A stretch of 64,000 nucleotides of DNA from Raphanus sativus (taxonomy: Eukaryota; Streptophyta; Magnoliopsida; Brassicales; Brassicaceae), in contig NC_079516.1 of assembly GCF_000801105.2 (NCBI RefSeq), positions 13,206,001 through 13,270,000 on the forward strand, given 5' to 3'. Both the position numbers and the translations under genes were made by a program. The notes beneath the pieces were generated by a model that saw nothing but the letters and a program-made list of their open reading frames with translations, was not told where the DNA came from and did not search any database. Positions 32,754 through 44,072 of this stretch are shown here, piece after piece (the stretch's first letter is position 1; every line of letters starts with the position of its first letter).

Positions 32754-34400
32754 TCAGGCTGTACTAGGTGCAGAGAGTGGAGTTGACACCCCATCTTCCT
32801 CAGGTGGTAGCTCATCAAAGTGATCATCAGCAGGAGGAGGATTCATCTCTTCTATGGTGAAGGCTTGTCCAAATACAGTGGGGTTCCTCATCTTCTCCTT
32901 GATGTCAAAGTGGAGGATGTTCTCCTTGCCCAAATGGAGGTCAATCTTCCCTTCCTTCACATTCACAATAGCTCCTGCTGTAGCTAAGAATGGCCTTCCA
33001 AGAATCAATGGGTCTTGAGCCTCCTCACCCATTTCAAGCACCACAAAATCTGTAGGTATCTCATACCTTCCAATCTTCACAGGGAGGTTCTCTAGGATGC
33101 CCACAGGGTACTTCACTGATCGATCAGCCAACTCCAGAGAGAGCCTACACTTCTTGTATTGAGTGAATCCAAGCTTCTTTGCCACAGACAAAGGCATCAA
33201 GCTGACACTAGCTCCTAAATCGCAGAGACACTTCTCAAACACCATAGGTCCAAGAGCACAAGGTAGTGTGAAGCATCCTGGATCCTCTAACTTCTCTGGA
33301 GCATCAAGCCTCTGAATGATGGCATTGCACTCATGACTCAGAACCATCATGCCCTCCATCTCCTTCTTCTTAGCAGCTACAACATCTTTCAGGAGTTTGC
33401 TGTATTGAGGAATCAGCATGAAAGCATCAATGATGGGCATTGTAACCTGAGCTTCACTCATCTGCTTCTCAAACAAAGCCTTGTACTTCTGTAGCAGCTG
33501 CTTCTTGAATCTACCAGGGAATGGAAGCTTGGGTTCATAGGGAGGAGGGACAGGAGAGCTCTCACTTGCTGGAGCAGCAGATTCACCATCTTTTGTTGTT
33601 TTCTTCTCTTCTCCAACCTTTCCTTTACCCTTGGCTTTCACAATCTTCTCCAAGATCTCAGCATATGTCTTCTCATCAACAATGACCACTTCATCATCCA
33701 GGTTGATGGCCACCTCCTCACCTTGTTTCTCAGCATCCTTGGTGAGGGTTACAGGAGTCAACTGCTTACCACTCCTAAGTGTGACAGCTTTTGCTTCCTT
33801 GGGGTTTTGATCTGTCTTTCCAGGTAGAGATCCTTGCTGGCGGTTCTGGTGGGAGCTCATGGAAGCAAACTGATTCTCCAAATTCTTGACAGAAGAAGCA
33901 AGATTGGAGAATTTGTTGTTGAGCTCATTGTAGCTTCCATCGATCTTGGAGTGGAGATTCTTCAGCTCATAGCCAACATGCTTCTCACTTCTAGTCTGAG
34001 ATTCCAAGATCTGTTTCAGCAAGGCATCAGTGCTGCTCTCTTGAGGAGCAGAAGAGCTAGGAGAAGAGTTTTGCTGAGGCTGATAGTTGCTCTGCTGGTT
34101 GTTTCTAGGCTGATAACCATTCTGCTGGTTGTTTGAATAGGGCTTCTGTTGGTAGTTGTTGTACTGAAAGTTTGGTTCCTTCTTGTACCAGCTACCATTA
34201 CTGTTGATGAAACACAATTCTTCTTGCCCTTCCAAACCGTCAACCTCATTGACAGTAGGAGGTATCTCCTGGTTTGGGTTGCCAACAAAGTTGCTCGATC
34301 CCCGGCAACGGCGCCAATTTGATGTTAGGAGTTTTGAGGCTCCTAAGTCAAATGATAGTATAGTGGTAGTAAGTTGTCGAACCAAATCTGAGGGATTCAA
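32754..34400 (-). CDS. Truncated Athila Gag-protease polyprotein
   Basis: An open frame of 548 codons. Its first 27 codons lie in the LTR, so translation as annotated may not start there. The body is a Gln/Asn-rich Gag C-terminus (residues about 50-130), a Lys/Glu-rich linker, and a retropepsin-like aspartic protease with CDLGASVSLMPLSVAKKLG (catalytic Asp near residue 395) and LILGRPFLATAGA. The N-terminal Gag capsid domain expected after the primer site is missing: the primer site runs almost straight into mid-Gag sequence. The frame ends before reverse transcriptase. It has no intact role in autonomous transposition, though protease activity cannot be excluded. Confidence 0.85.
   Translation of the reverse strand: MNPSDLVRQLTTTILSFDLGASKLLTSNWRRCRGSSNFVGNPNQEIPPTVNEVDGLEGQEELCFINSNGSWYKKEPNFQYNNYQQKPYSNNQQNGYQPRNNQQSNYQPQQNSSPSSSAPQESSTDALLKQILESQTRSEKHVGYELKNLHSKIDGSYNELNNKFSNLASSVKNLENQFASMSSHQNRQQGSLPGKTDQNPKEAKAVTLRSGKQLTPVTLTKDAEKQGEEVAINLDDEVVIVDEKTYAEILEKIVKAKGKGKVGEEKKTTKDGESAAPASESSPVPPPYEPKLPFPGRFKKQLLQKYKALFEKQMSEAQVTMPIIDAFMLIPQYSKLLKDVVAAKKKEMEGMMVLSHECNAIIQRLDAPEKLEDPGCFTLPCALGPMVFEKCLCDLGASVSLMPLSVAKKLGFTQYKKCRLSLELADRSVKYPVGILENLPVKIGRYEIPTDFVVLEMGEEAQDPLILGRPFLATAGAIVNVKEGKIDLHLGKENILHFDIKEKMRNPTVFGQAFTIEEMNPPPADDHFDELPPEEDGVSTPLSAPSTA
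34299..34316 (-). other. Primer binding site (tRNA-Asp type)
   Basis: The minus strand reads TGGCGCCGTTGCCGGGGA three bases inside the 5' LTR, complementary to the 3' end of tRNA-Asp and characteristic of Athila-group elements. Confidence 0.88.
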
Positions 34401-35752
34401 ATGCAGAGAGAATGCAAGTATTTGCCTAATCTAAGTGCAACCAGTGAATTGGATGGTTTTTAAACTAAAGATTAAAGCTAATGCAAAGCAATAAAAATGA
34501 TACTTTTAAGCTATTGGAAAGGAGAACTCATGGGTATAGGGATTTCAGACCTTGGGTGATCAGGTTTCGAACTAAGGATGACAAATGAATCAATCAAACT
34601 ATTAACCTTAAGCCTAGACACAATTCTAAGCAAGCTCTATGTCTAGATGAATGCTCATTTGCTAACATGTCTCAAACATCAAATGTCTTTGGTTGAATAA
34701 CATGCAAGCAATCATTATTAACAAGTCTATTAGCTATCTTAGCATCTTTAACAACAAATCTCTTTGGCAAAGTACACTAAGAGCCTAGGAGAGTTGACTC
34801 AGGCATTTCATCAAACACCTTTTGGGTGGGAAATGCCTAGAGATCACCCTTTGAGTGGCCTACTCAAATGATGCATTAAGATCACTCTACTATGCAAGGA
34901 ACAAGCATGATCTACACCTAAAACATCCTAGAACTAGCCTAATCACCCTTAATCACCCTAACCCATGAATCCAAAAGGTGATTACTCACTAATCTCCATG
35001 ATTCCTCTTAAACCCATGATGGATTTCAGATGAATCATATAGAGAATTAGAAAAAAATCACAAGAACACAAGAAACAATCAAAGCCAAAAGAGAACTTTT
35101 CTTGAGAGAGTTTTGTGTATTCAATAGATAAAAGATAATCTGCCAAAAGGTGGCTACAACCTCCTTAAACATTAGGTTTTTCAGAGTAAAAACGTGCATA
35201 AGAAATTGCAAAAAGGTCCTTGAAAAATCATAAAATCGTGTAGCAAAAGGGGCTGGAGCGACCTTGGGGGGTCGCTCTGAGAGGTCGCTCCAGCCTCCAT
35301 TTTTGTGTCTCCGGGCGATGAAAACGCGAGCTACTTAGGTGGGTCGCTCTGGTTGGTCGCTCTGGTTGGGAGCGACCTTGGGGGGTCGCTCCGGAAGGTC
35401 ACTCTGCGGTTCTCGACCAGGATGGATATGCCTCTAGTAAATTGATCATAACTCCTTCATTACATCTCCAAATGACTTGAAACCACTTCCATTAGAAAGC
35501 TAACTCAATTTCCTGTGTCTCCACAAAATCTTAGCAACAGAAGATTTCTCTAAGACCTCCATCCGTGCTCATCTTTCACCTCCTTTTTTATCACATTGCT
35601 TCCAAATGTCTCCAAAAACTCCATGTGGTGTTCCAATACCTGATAGAGACATATGTATGCCAAATGCAACCTAAACATGTCTAAATCCTAATCTATATGA
35701 TGAAAATGCTTATGAATGAATGGTTAAAACAATGCAAATATGCAAGACATCA
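34320..35752 (-). repeat. Right LTR (5' LTR of the element)
   Basis: 1433 bp, nearly identical to 29413-30844. As the 5' LTR it would drive transcription leftward, away from the NAC gene, and it ends about 0.8 kb upstream of that gene. Confidence 0.93.
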
Positions 35753-35757
35753 TTAGT

Positions 35758-36418
35758 ATATATGAATGTTAAAAGAAATTTTCATTCTTTCCACCATAAA
35801 TAGTCAATACTATATGTCCATATACTACAGAGTTATTTCTTTGCAACTTATTCTCGAAAACATTGTCTTTATTCATTGTATTACTGAACTGACGTAATAA
35901 GAGGATATAGATCATTCATTGTATTCTTCATTACAATTATGGTAACTATGGTAAATGCGTTAGATTCAAAGAATCGTAATTATCTGTTCTCTTGTTAGTT
36001 TTGCAAATATCTTTTTATTTTTTTTAGCTCCTATAACGATCCAAAACTAGTTTCTTATTTTTTATTAAGTCAAGTAATATATCATCAAACTTAATTAATT
36101 TTTAAAGATATTAAACATATAGAAAGTTTTTTATTTTTCTTTAAAAGTGGCAAGTGCTAAAACAACCTACTCAAGTTGCGTTACACATTACGTATCTTTC
36201 TCCTCTCACACTCGCACACAACTATGGGGGAGATATATTTTTTACCTTTTACAAACTCTATAAAAAAATTTCGTTTCTTATAATTAAGAAAATAAAATAT
36301 TACAATTTTGTTTTTCTCCAATCCTTTATAGTTTGTTTGATTTAGCCTCTTTCCTTTATGTTTTTCACTTCATCTTCCTAATTAACCTTTCTCCCCAACT
36401 TCCCTGTTCTTCTTTCTC
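35758..36418. other. Promoter region of NAC100
   Basis: AT-rich sequence with no gene. It is the only space left between the retrotransposon and the NAC core promoter. Confidence 0.5.
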
Positions 36419-36430
36419 CTATAAATATAT
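36419..36430 (+). promoter_or_regulatory. TATA box of NAC100
   Basis: CCTATAAATATA lies 125-136 bp upstream of the start codon in an otherwise CT-rich stretch, consistent with a leader of about 100 bases. Confidence 0.55.
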
Positions 36431-36554
36431 TCAGATAGTATTCTCTGAATCCATCTCTCAAAACAACACCGTTCAAGATCAAATAAATAAACCATGTTGG
36501 TTATCCACTCAGTTTTTAGCGTTTAAGGTTTCTTGGGCCGGGGAGGGAGAAAAG

Positions 36555-36597
36555 ATGGAGACCTTTTGTGGGTTTCAGAAGGAAGAAGAGCAGATGG

Positions 36598-36628
<31 letters not shown>

Positions 36629-37766
36629 AGATGAAGAACTCATAACTCAATACCTCCACAAGAAGGTTCTTGACATCAGCTTCTCAGCTAAGGCTATTGG
36701 TGAAGTTGACTTCAATAAGTCTGAGCCATGGGAGTTACCTTGTATGTTTCCAAAGATCATCATGATCTCAAGTTCTTAACATTCATTGTCTAGATCAAAA
36801 CTGGTCTTTTCTTTATCTTCTTGAAACCTAATGGTGGGGGTTGATTGATGATATATCTATGTTTTTAGGGTTTCTAACCAATATTTTTACAGGGATGGCA
36901 AAAATGGGTGAGAAAGAATGGTACTTCTTCTGTGTGAGGGACAAAAAGTATCCAACCGGTTTGAGGACTAACCGGGCTACTGAAGCCGGTTATTGGAAGG
37001 CGACAGGGAAGGATAAGGAGATTTACCGGGGTAAAACCCTTGTTGGGATGAAGAAAACACTTGTATTCTACAGAGGAAGAGCTCCTAAAGGTCAGAAAAC
37101 CAATTGGGTGATGCATGAGTATAGGCTTGAAGGCAAACTCTCTGCCCATAATTTACCTAAAACCGCAAAGGTTTTTTTTTTCAATATAAAAGCTCTGTTT
37201 CTGCTCTGTTTTGTTCTCTGTTTCTTTGGTTTAATAACTTTTGTTGGAGTTTTCAGAATGAATGGGTGATATGCAGAGTGTTCCAGAAGACTGCTGGAGG
37301 GAAGAATATCCCTATTTCAAGTCTAATCCGGATTGGTTCACTCGGAACCGGTTTTAATCCTTCTCCTTTGTCCCATTTAACCGATGATTCGAGTTACAAT
37401 GATAAAACCAAAACAGAACCGGTTTACGTGCCCTGCTTCTCCAACCAAACTGATCAACTCCAAGGAAACACATTCAACTGCTTTAGCAGTCCTGTTTTCA
37501 ACTCGACCCAAGCCGACATTTTCCACAGGCTTCCACTCTACCAAAGCTCGATGCTCGCTCAAGAGCGTTCGGCTCTACAGGCTATGATTGATAATAACAC
37601 AAGGCAGAGTCTCAAAGCGATGAGTGTCTCACAAGAAACCGCAGTTTCTACTGACATGAATGATACTTCGTCGGATTTTGAATATGGTAAGAGACGACTC
37701 AATGCTCAAGAAGACCCATCTTTCTCCACTGGACTGGTTGATCTTGAACCTTTCTGGAATTACTGA
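36555..37766 (+). CDS. NAC100: NAC-domain transcription factor, NAC100 orthologue
   Basis: Exons 36555-36741, 36893-37170 and 37257-37766 join with GT-AG introns to 324 aa, starting [20 protein letters not shown]. The NAC DNA-binding domain (about residues 16-170) has its subdomains [58 protein letters not shown] and NWVMHEYRL. Both introns are at the positions usual for NAC genes. The C-terminal half is Ser/Thr/Asn-rich and ends EPFWNY, as I recall for Arabidopsis ANAC100 (336 aa). It contains a miR164 site (37423-37443), placing it in the CUC/NAC100 subgroup of nuclear developmental regulators. Position beside MYB28 supports orthology with At5g61430. The start is the only ATG before the conserved N-terminus in frame. 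Confidence 0.93.
37423..37443 (+). promoter_or_regulatory. miR164 target site in NAC100
   Basis: 21 nt in exon 3 encoding the peptide VYVPCFS. It contains ACGTGCCCTGCTTCTCCA, fully complementary to positions 1-18 of miR164 as recalled. The two bases before it give one G:U pair and one mismatch at the miRNA 3' end. Cleavage is expected opposite miRNA positions 10-11. Confidence 0.88.
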
Positions 37767-39021
37767 AGATAGCTAAGAGTCTCATGTCCACTGATTTACT
37801 GTCGTCTGTCATGAAAGAAAGTAAGAAAACTTTTTCACCTTATAGTTTGGTGTGTTAAAGTCTGTATAGATTATTAAAAAGGTTTACATCCCCTTAATAT
37901 TAAAATAAGATCATTTTTAGAGACTAATTTTATGTCTATGTGTTATTAACAAGAATGTAATTTCTTATGTGACAACACCATAATCATTTTCACTCCCTTT
38001 AACTAAAAACCTCCTCTTTATTGGACTTATTACATTACTTGCCATTATTTAATAATTGTAGTCTATCATAGTGTTTTAATAGTATGTTTTGGTAACATGC
38101 ACTCTCAATGTAGATGAAGGAAGTAACTGGCTATTTGGTAACATGTTTTATATCATTTTAAACCGGTTGACATATATTATATCATTCTTAGTATATTCAA
38201 ATGTTGTTTACATGTATATTCGATATCACACTATATCAAAATCGGTTTTATTATGTGATCTTGGTGAAGATGATATCAAAACCGAGTGTTGCTTTTGTTG
38301 TGTTACTTTTGGATCATTTTATGTTAACTTGTTTTATATCATATTACATAAAAAACCAGAAAGAATGTTATTTTATGTATCAAATAATCAATGATAATTC
38401 AATGTATACTCGAGATCATTTGCAACGTCAATATCCATCTATCAATGAAATAAATCAGGAAATATGGAAATTATGGTATTGATTGCCATAAAATAATTTT
38501 CAAAGATCTTAAAGGTATTGTCAACAGCACAATAGTTGCATGACAAGGCTTGGTTGCCGTATGAATATTTCAAATTAGTAAATATGAAGCTAAATATGAC
38601 ACTAATTCCGGTTATATATGTATTCATTAATATTGGCCGAATTTGGGAATGAAATTTCACTGCGAAACCGAAACATATATTCATATTCTTGATCGTCACT
38701 GTATGAAATTGAATTTAATTCCGTTGACTAGAATCTCAGTTTGTTTCATTTGTTGACAACCGTCTTTGTAGTTAAGTACATTTCCTATATTAATCATATG
38801 CAACGTAAAATCGATAAAAAATCACTATTTTTTTTATAAACTTCAACCTTTGGTCTCATTCATTTCATCTCAAGCATAAACTGATGCTATAACAACTTCT
38901 TGAGACGGTTTCTGTTCGTTATTGGTTTAAACAGGCTGGTCTTGATTTTGTTTTTCATATATAAACGATTATATTGATGTATTCAAAAAGAGGTCCATAC
39001 TGAATTTAAAATGAAATTCAT
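37767..39021. other. NAC100 3' flank
   Basis: 3' untranslated region followed by AT-rich intergenic DNA. Short open frames at 38089-38482 are uncharacteristic of protein. No gene is called. Confidence 0.5.
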
Positions 39022-39581
39022 TAACTTAAGCACCAAAACTTTTAATTTTGAAATTAACATTAATGATAATAGAAATTTATTTAGTCACTATATAACACTC
39101 AAATCCGGTTAATTTATAGTCAAATAAATTTTTAATATGGTCATATTTATGATAATTGAAATCAACATTAATGGTAACAGAAAACTTTTAATTTTGAAAT
39201 CAAAATTAATGGTAACATGAGTTTATTTGGTCAAATATAAAACTCAAATCCGGTTAAGTTTATAGTCAAATATAATTTTTAATGTTATTGCCTATATTTT
39301 ATTTTCTTGCATTTAATACTTTCCAAAATTTTCAAAGAGGGATCGAGCAATAAGGATTTCTAGGATTGATTTTCAAATTGATTCCCGGACTGAATTGATG
39401 CGGTCTAAACCCTAACAGTTGTGAATATATATATATATATATATATTTCTAGCTACAAGCCTACGATATCAAAACCGATAACAGAAAATGAGTGTTATGA
39501 ATTTCATGACTTGAAGCCAAAAAAGTCTATGTGTCATAATAATGGCTCATATTTTTATATATATGTCTTGATCTGCCCTCT
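39022..39581. repeat. 560-bp tandem repeat, unit A (undisrupted)
   Basis: Starts taacttaagcaccaaaactt and contains cactcaaatccggttaattt, gatgcggtctaaaccctaac and aagtctatgtgtcataataa. All recur in the same order in unit B. It is non-coding, of unknown origin, and includes an (AT)n microsatellite at 39425-39447. Confidence 0.8.
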
Positions 39582-39635
39582 TAACTTAAGCACCAAAACT
39601 TTTAAATTTGAAATTAACATTCATTGTAATAGTAA

Positions 39636-40555
39636 CTAGATTTTGACCCGCGCTTTTGAAGCGCGGAATATTTTACGATGAAAAATTTCACTAATAATTT
39701 AACAAATATTTTGGTAAATTTTAAAGAGTGTGTATTTAAAATATTTTTGCATTTAAATCAGTATTTTTAAATTCAACCCGATTGTGATTATACCGGTTAA
39801 TCCGGAGATCTGACAATTCAATTTATGTTTTTAAAATATTCATATTAAAAAATCACTAAAATCCGAGACTAACCAATTGAACTGATGGATGACCGATATG
39901 TAATCTAATTGGATTTAAATTGTAATAGCTTCATAATTTGTAATCTTATAATCGAAATTTTAAAGTTCACTATTTTGCAATTTATGATAGTGAACTTTAA
40001 AATTATGATGTTTCTACAAAATTTTAAAGAGAAAATGATAGATATAAAATAACTAAGATTAATTATTGTATTATTTGGAAACATTGATAGTAGTATAAAA
40101 ATATATTGTTTGGAAACACTGATAGTAGTATAAAGAAATAAATATATTGTTTGGAAACATTGATAGTAGTATAAAGAAATAAGTATATTGTTTGGAAACA
40201 TGGATAGTAGTATAAAGAAAAGAACATAAAGTGATTTAATGTATGTTTAACTATAAAGTATAAAGGTGTATTTAATTTAAAAACTTACAAAATAAATGTT
40301 AGGTCCAACATAATGTTTAAAATATATTGTTTGGAAACACTGATAGTAGTATAAAGAAATAAATATATTGTTTGGAAACATTGATAGTAGTATAAAGAAA
40401 TAAGTATATTGTTTGGAACATGGACAGTAGTATAAAGAAAGGAACATAAAAGTGATTTAATGTATGTTTAACTATAAAGTATAAGGTGTATTTAATTTAA
40501 AAACTTACAAAATAAATGTTAGTCCAACATAATGTTTCTGTTTTAATAAGATAGA
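39636..40555 (-). mobile_element. Non-autonomous Helitron, 920 bp
   Basis: On the minus strand it starts TCTATCTTATTAAAACAGAA after host A and ends with hairpin CCGCGCTTCAAAAGCGCGG, eight spacer bases and CTAG before host T. The paralogous empty site in unit A (aatagaaatttattta at about 39070) matches the flanks aatagtaa/tttattta joined, confirming insertion between A and T without target duplication. There are no coding regions. It contains minisatellites. Confidence 0.85.
40066..40536. repeat. Minisatellite within the Helitron
   Basis: A unit of about 56 bp (tatattgtttggaaaca...gatagtagtataaagaaa) is repeated three to four times. The whole block plus the following ggaacataaa...aacataatgttt segment is then duplicated once more (about 40080-40320 and 40330-40536). 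Confidence 0.8.
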
Positions 40556-40563
40556 TTTATTTA

Positions 40564-41643
40564 GAGGTTGATTGTTTGTAGTTTTTAAACTAGTTTTTGG
40601 TTTTTGATTCTGTAAAAACTACTTTTTTACCAATCAAGATTTTAAAAAATAGATTTCCTAAAAACTAGGGAACCAGATTTTAGAATAACTACCTACTTCT
40701 TCATAGAAACCAAAAACCATGTTTTTGGGTTTTCCTCAGCAACAGTACGTGACTTATGTCATATTTATTTCCTTTTTCTTTTTTGAAATATTAATATTAC
40801 TATATTTATGTATTAACTTATGATGATTAAATAAAAAGAGACTAGTGATGAAATGTAACTATTTTATATTTACTAAGAGTCAACAAACAATTATCTATCA
40901 TTGAAGATTAAATTCTAAAATTTACAAAATAACTTATATAGTGAAAATATTTTCTTCTTTTATATACTTTGCAGTATTTTTAATTTTAATTTAAAGAACT
41001 TTTAGTAAAAATAATTTGCAACCCAATTTTGCAAAAAACTAATTATTAATTATGCACTATTTATGTGTAAAATTATATAGTATTAAAATCTAAATATTGT
41101 ATTTTTATAACATTTTATTTATATAAATATATGGAAGAAATTTGAGATAAAAATAGTATATTTTATAAATTATTAGTTATCTAGAAAGAGACGTAATTTA
41201 AAGTTTACTTATTGATATTACCATATTTGAAATTTATAAAAACATTTTATTTAATTTGTTTTATAATTTTAAATTATTGTGTATTGTTAAATATCATTGT
41301 TTTTTTCATGTAAATGTAAAATTAAATACTTTTAAATGCAAATTATATTAATAATAATTTTATTTTTTTAATTTTAAAATATTTTATTCTTTAATTTCTG
41401 TACTTTTAAAGACAATAGTGATATTTTGTTTTTATTGATTTCATAATAATATTTTACTATTAATAATTTATTTTAATTTCAAAAACAAAAACCAAAATCT
41501 AAAATCACCAATCAAGTTTTTCAAAAAACCAAAATCTACAGCAGAATCAGAAACCAAAAATTAAAAACCAAAATCTAAAAACTAAAAACTAAAAGCCAAA
41601 AACTAAAAACTAAAATCTAAAAACTAAACAAACAATCAGCACC
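40564..41643. mobile_element. Non-autonomous PIF/Harbinger-like element, 1,080 bp
   Basis: The ends GAGGTTGATTGTTTGTAG and (inverted) GGTGCTGATTGTTTGTTTAG form imperfect terminal inverted repeats, followed by subterminal tracts of short ttttTGGTttttag-like words on one side and their complement on the other. It is flanked by TTA (40561-40563, 41644-41646). Unit A carries the undisrupted site ttatttagtcac. No transposase is encoded. Confidence 0.75.
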
Positions 41644-42150
41644 TTAGTCACTATATAAAACTCAAATCCGGTTAAATTATAGTCAAACAAAATTTTATAT
41701 GGTCACATTTATCATAATTTAAATTAACATAAATGGTAATAGGAGACTTTTAATTTCAAAATCAACATTAATGGTAATAAGAGTTTATTTAGTCAATATA
41801 TAAAACTCAAAACCGGTTAAGTTTATAGTCAACTATAATTTTTAATGTTATTGCTTTCTTTGCATTTAATACGTTCCAAATTTTTCAAAGAGAGATCAAA
41901 CAATAAGGTTCTCGGATTGATTTTCAAATTGGTTCTCGGATTGAACTGATGCGGTTTAAACCCTATCAGTTGTGAATATATATAACATACTAAATTTCTA
42001 GCTACAATATTACAAACAATAATAGAAAATAAGTGTCATGAATTTGATCTCTAACTTGAAGCCAAAGAAGTCTATGTGTCATAATAATGACACATATTTT
42101 TACATGTATGTCTTGATATACCCACTTAATTTGGCAACTATTATTGTTAA

Positions 42151-43759
42151 CTAGATATGAGCCCGTTGCGTTGCAACGGATTTTGTTTGATATTTAATTT
42201 AATAAAAAACATAAAATAACAATTATTTTATCATAATTTTATGAATGATTTGCATATATTGTGTGAGATTTATTTTATAATTAAAAATTATTTTATGTTT
42301 TAATAATTATATATTTTTCTTATATGTACAAACACATATTCATCATATTCACAAATACTCATGTACGACGACAACCTCATAATTAAAAAAAATATGTTAG
42401 CATCATAAGATGTAATAATGATAATAAAAAAAATTTAGTTGTATCAAGAAATTTAAATAAAATACTCATGTAATATTTTTCACATAAATACTATTGTTTT
42501 GTAAAACTAATATATGAAAACTTAAACCTAAATATAGTGTGAAATATTTGTAGCTTCTTTTTCATGATTGCTTAACATACATTATATATTAAAAAGGAAA
42601 GTTAGTTATTTAAAGAAATTAATAAGAATACTTTTCCAATTTTCTTTTGTTTAGGTTTTGAAAAAGGAATATTATTTCTTTAATAGTTAGTTTTTGTTCA
42701 TTAATTTTATTAAATAATTTATTGTACTTGTTGGATTTTATAATTCGTTTTTGTTTAAATATCTTTAAAAACAAAATTATTAAAAAAACATTTTCAAAAG
42801 ATAATTAATTTCAAATATCTTTTTACAATTGTTTTTTGTTTAGACCTAAAAAATTTACTATCAATCTTTTTAACAATATGTAATTGTTAAAAACTATATG
42901 ATAGTATTTTTTATAAAATCCTAAAAAGAACCATAAAAGACTATTCTGTAATAAAAGAAATTCTTTTCTAAATCTCTGTTATATCATAAACAAAAGAGAA
43001 TTGTATCATTTTTTACACATGTCACAATTTTTTTAGAAAACAAATTAACAAAGAAATAATTACTTTAAAATATGTTTTACAATTATTTTCTTGTTTATAA
43101 TTAAAAAAATGAAAATTACTATCAAATATTTTAACAATATATAGTGTAAAATACTAAAAATGGTAATGTTTTAATTTTCCTTTTCTTAAAATACTAAATC
43201 CTAAAATATAAATTTTAAAGACTATTTCGTAATTAAAATTTTCATTTTCTTAATGTCTTTAAATCCTAAAAGAGAGAATTTTATCTTATTTTTAAAACAT
43301 GTCCCAATAAAAAATTTCAAATTACTATCAAATATTTTTAACAATATATAATGTAAAATACTAAAATGTTTTACTTTTTTTGCATATGGTGTGAGCTTTT
43401 TACATTTTTGGTTTAATAATATTTTTTTTTTAAATCGTTTTTAAGTGACAATTTTTTTTGGTTATGACCTTTTAAATTAGGATTTGAATAAAGGAAAATT
43501 AGCATTATTTAATATTTTTTTACAGTTGTTTTTTTATTTCTTTCATAGTTATTTTTTACTTTTTATTTACTTTTACTTTTTTAAATCGTTTTTATATGTA
43601 AATAATATTTTTGGTTTAATCTTTAAAAAATATAAGATTGATTTTATTTACTTATATGTATTTTAACACATGTCACAATCTTAGAATTATAATCGCCATG
43701 TGTCGCGATCGTGTTAATTAGTAACTTTGAAGAACCAAGCTTTATATAATAAGATCAGA
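42151..43759 (-). mobile_element. Non-autonomous Helitron, 1,609 bp
   Basis: On the minus strand it begins TCTGATCTTATTATATAAAG after host A. It ends with hairpin CCGTTGCAACGCAACGG, spacer GCTCATAT and CTAG before host T. The interior is extremely AT-rich with no supported coding sequence. Confidence 0.8.
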
Positions 43760-44072
43760 TTACATTTATCTTTTTTTTAGGGATTTGGCGGAACAGTATA
43801 AAATTATGAAAACTATAACATGTTAGTTTATTAAGAAGACTATTACTCTTAATTGTAGGCAAGGAAAACCTGAGAAACGAAAATATTTTTTTTCTTTTAC
43901 TAAAAAAACAATTTTGAATAGCTGCGTTTTTTTGCTATTTTTATCAAAGTGTCTATTTCTTATTAATAAAAAACACTTAAAAATCATTACTTTTCAATTT
44001 ATAGCAAAATCATATAATACATGGGGCATAATATATAGCAAACTTTGATTTAAATTGATGTCCAAGTAATAT
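43760..44072. other. AT-rich spacer
   Basis: Nothing recognised between the Helitron and the LINE target duplication. Confidence 0.5.

Larger units (their letters stand above)
29408..35757 (-). mobile_element. Young non-autonomous Athila-type Ty3/gypsy LTR retrotransposon
   Basis: Complete element including its 5-bp target duplication TTAGT (29408-29412 and 35753-35757). The LTRs are 29413-30844 and 34320-35752, beginning TGATGTTAGG and ending AAGACATCA. Orientation is minus: the tRNA-Asp primer site lies inside the right LTR and the polypurine tract inside the left. Only a partial Gag plus protease frame remains. Reverse transcriptase, RNase H and integrase are absent. LTRs differ by about two substitutions and one single-base indel by eye, so the insertion is recent. 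The element must have moved with proteins supplied by a complete relative. Confidence 0.93.
39582..42150. repeat. 560-bp tandem repeat, unit B, split by two transposons
   Basis: Unit B survives as 39582-39635, 40556-40563 and 41644-42150. When the two inserted elements are removed, the pieces align with unit A without missing bases at the junctions. It is bounded on the right by another Helitron. Confidence 0.78.

Noticed and set aside
33834..34434. Plus-strand open frames opposite Gag
   Set aside because: They are shadows of the Gag-protease frame on the minus strand.
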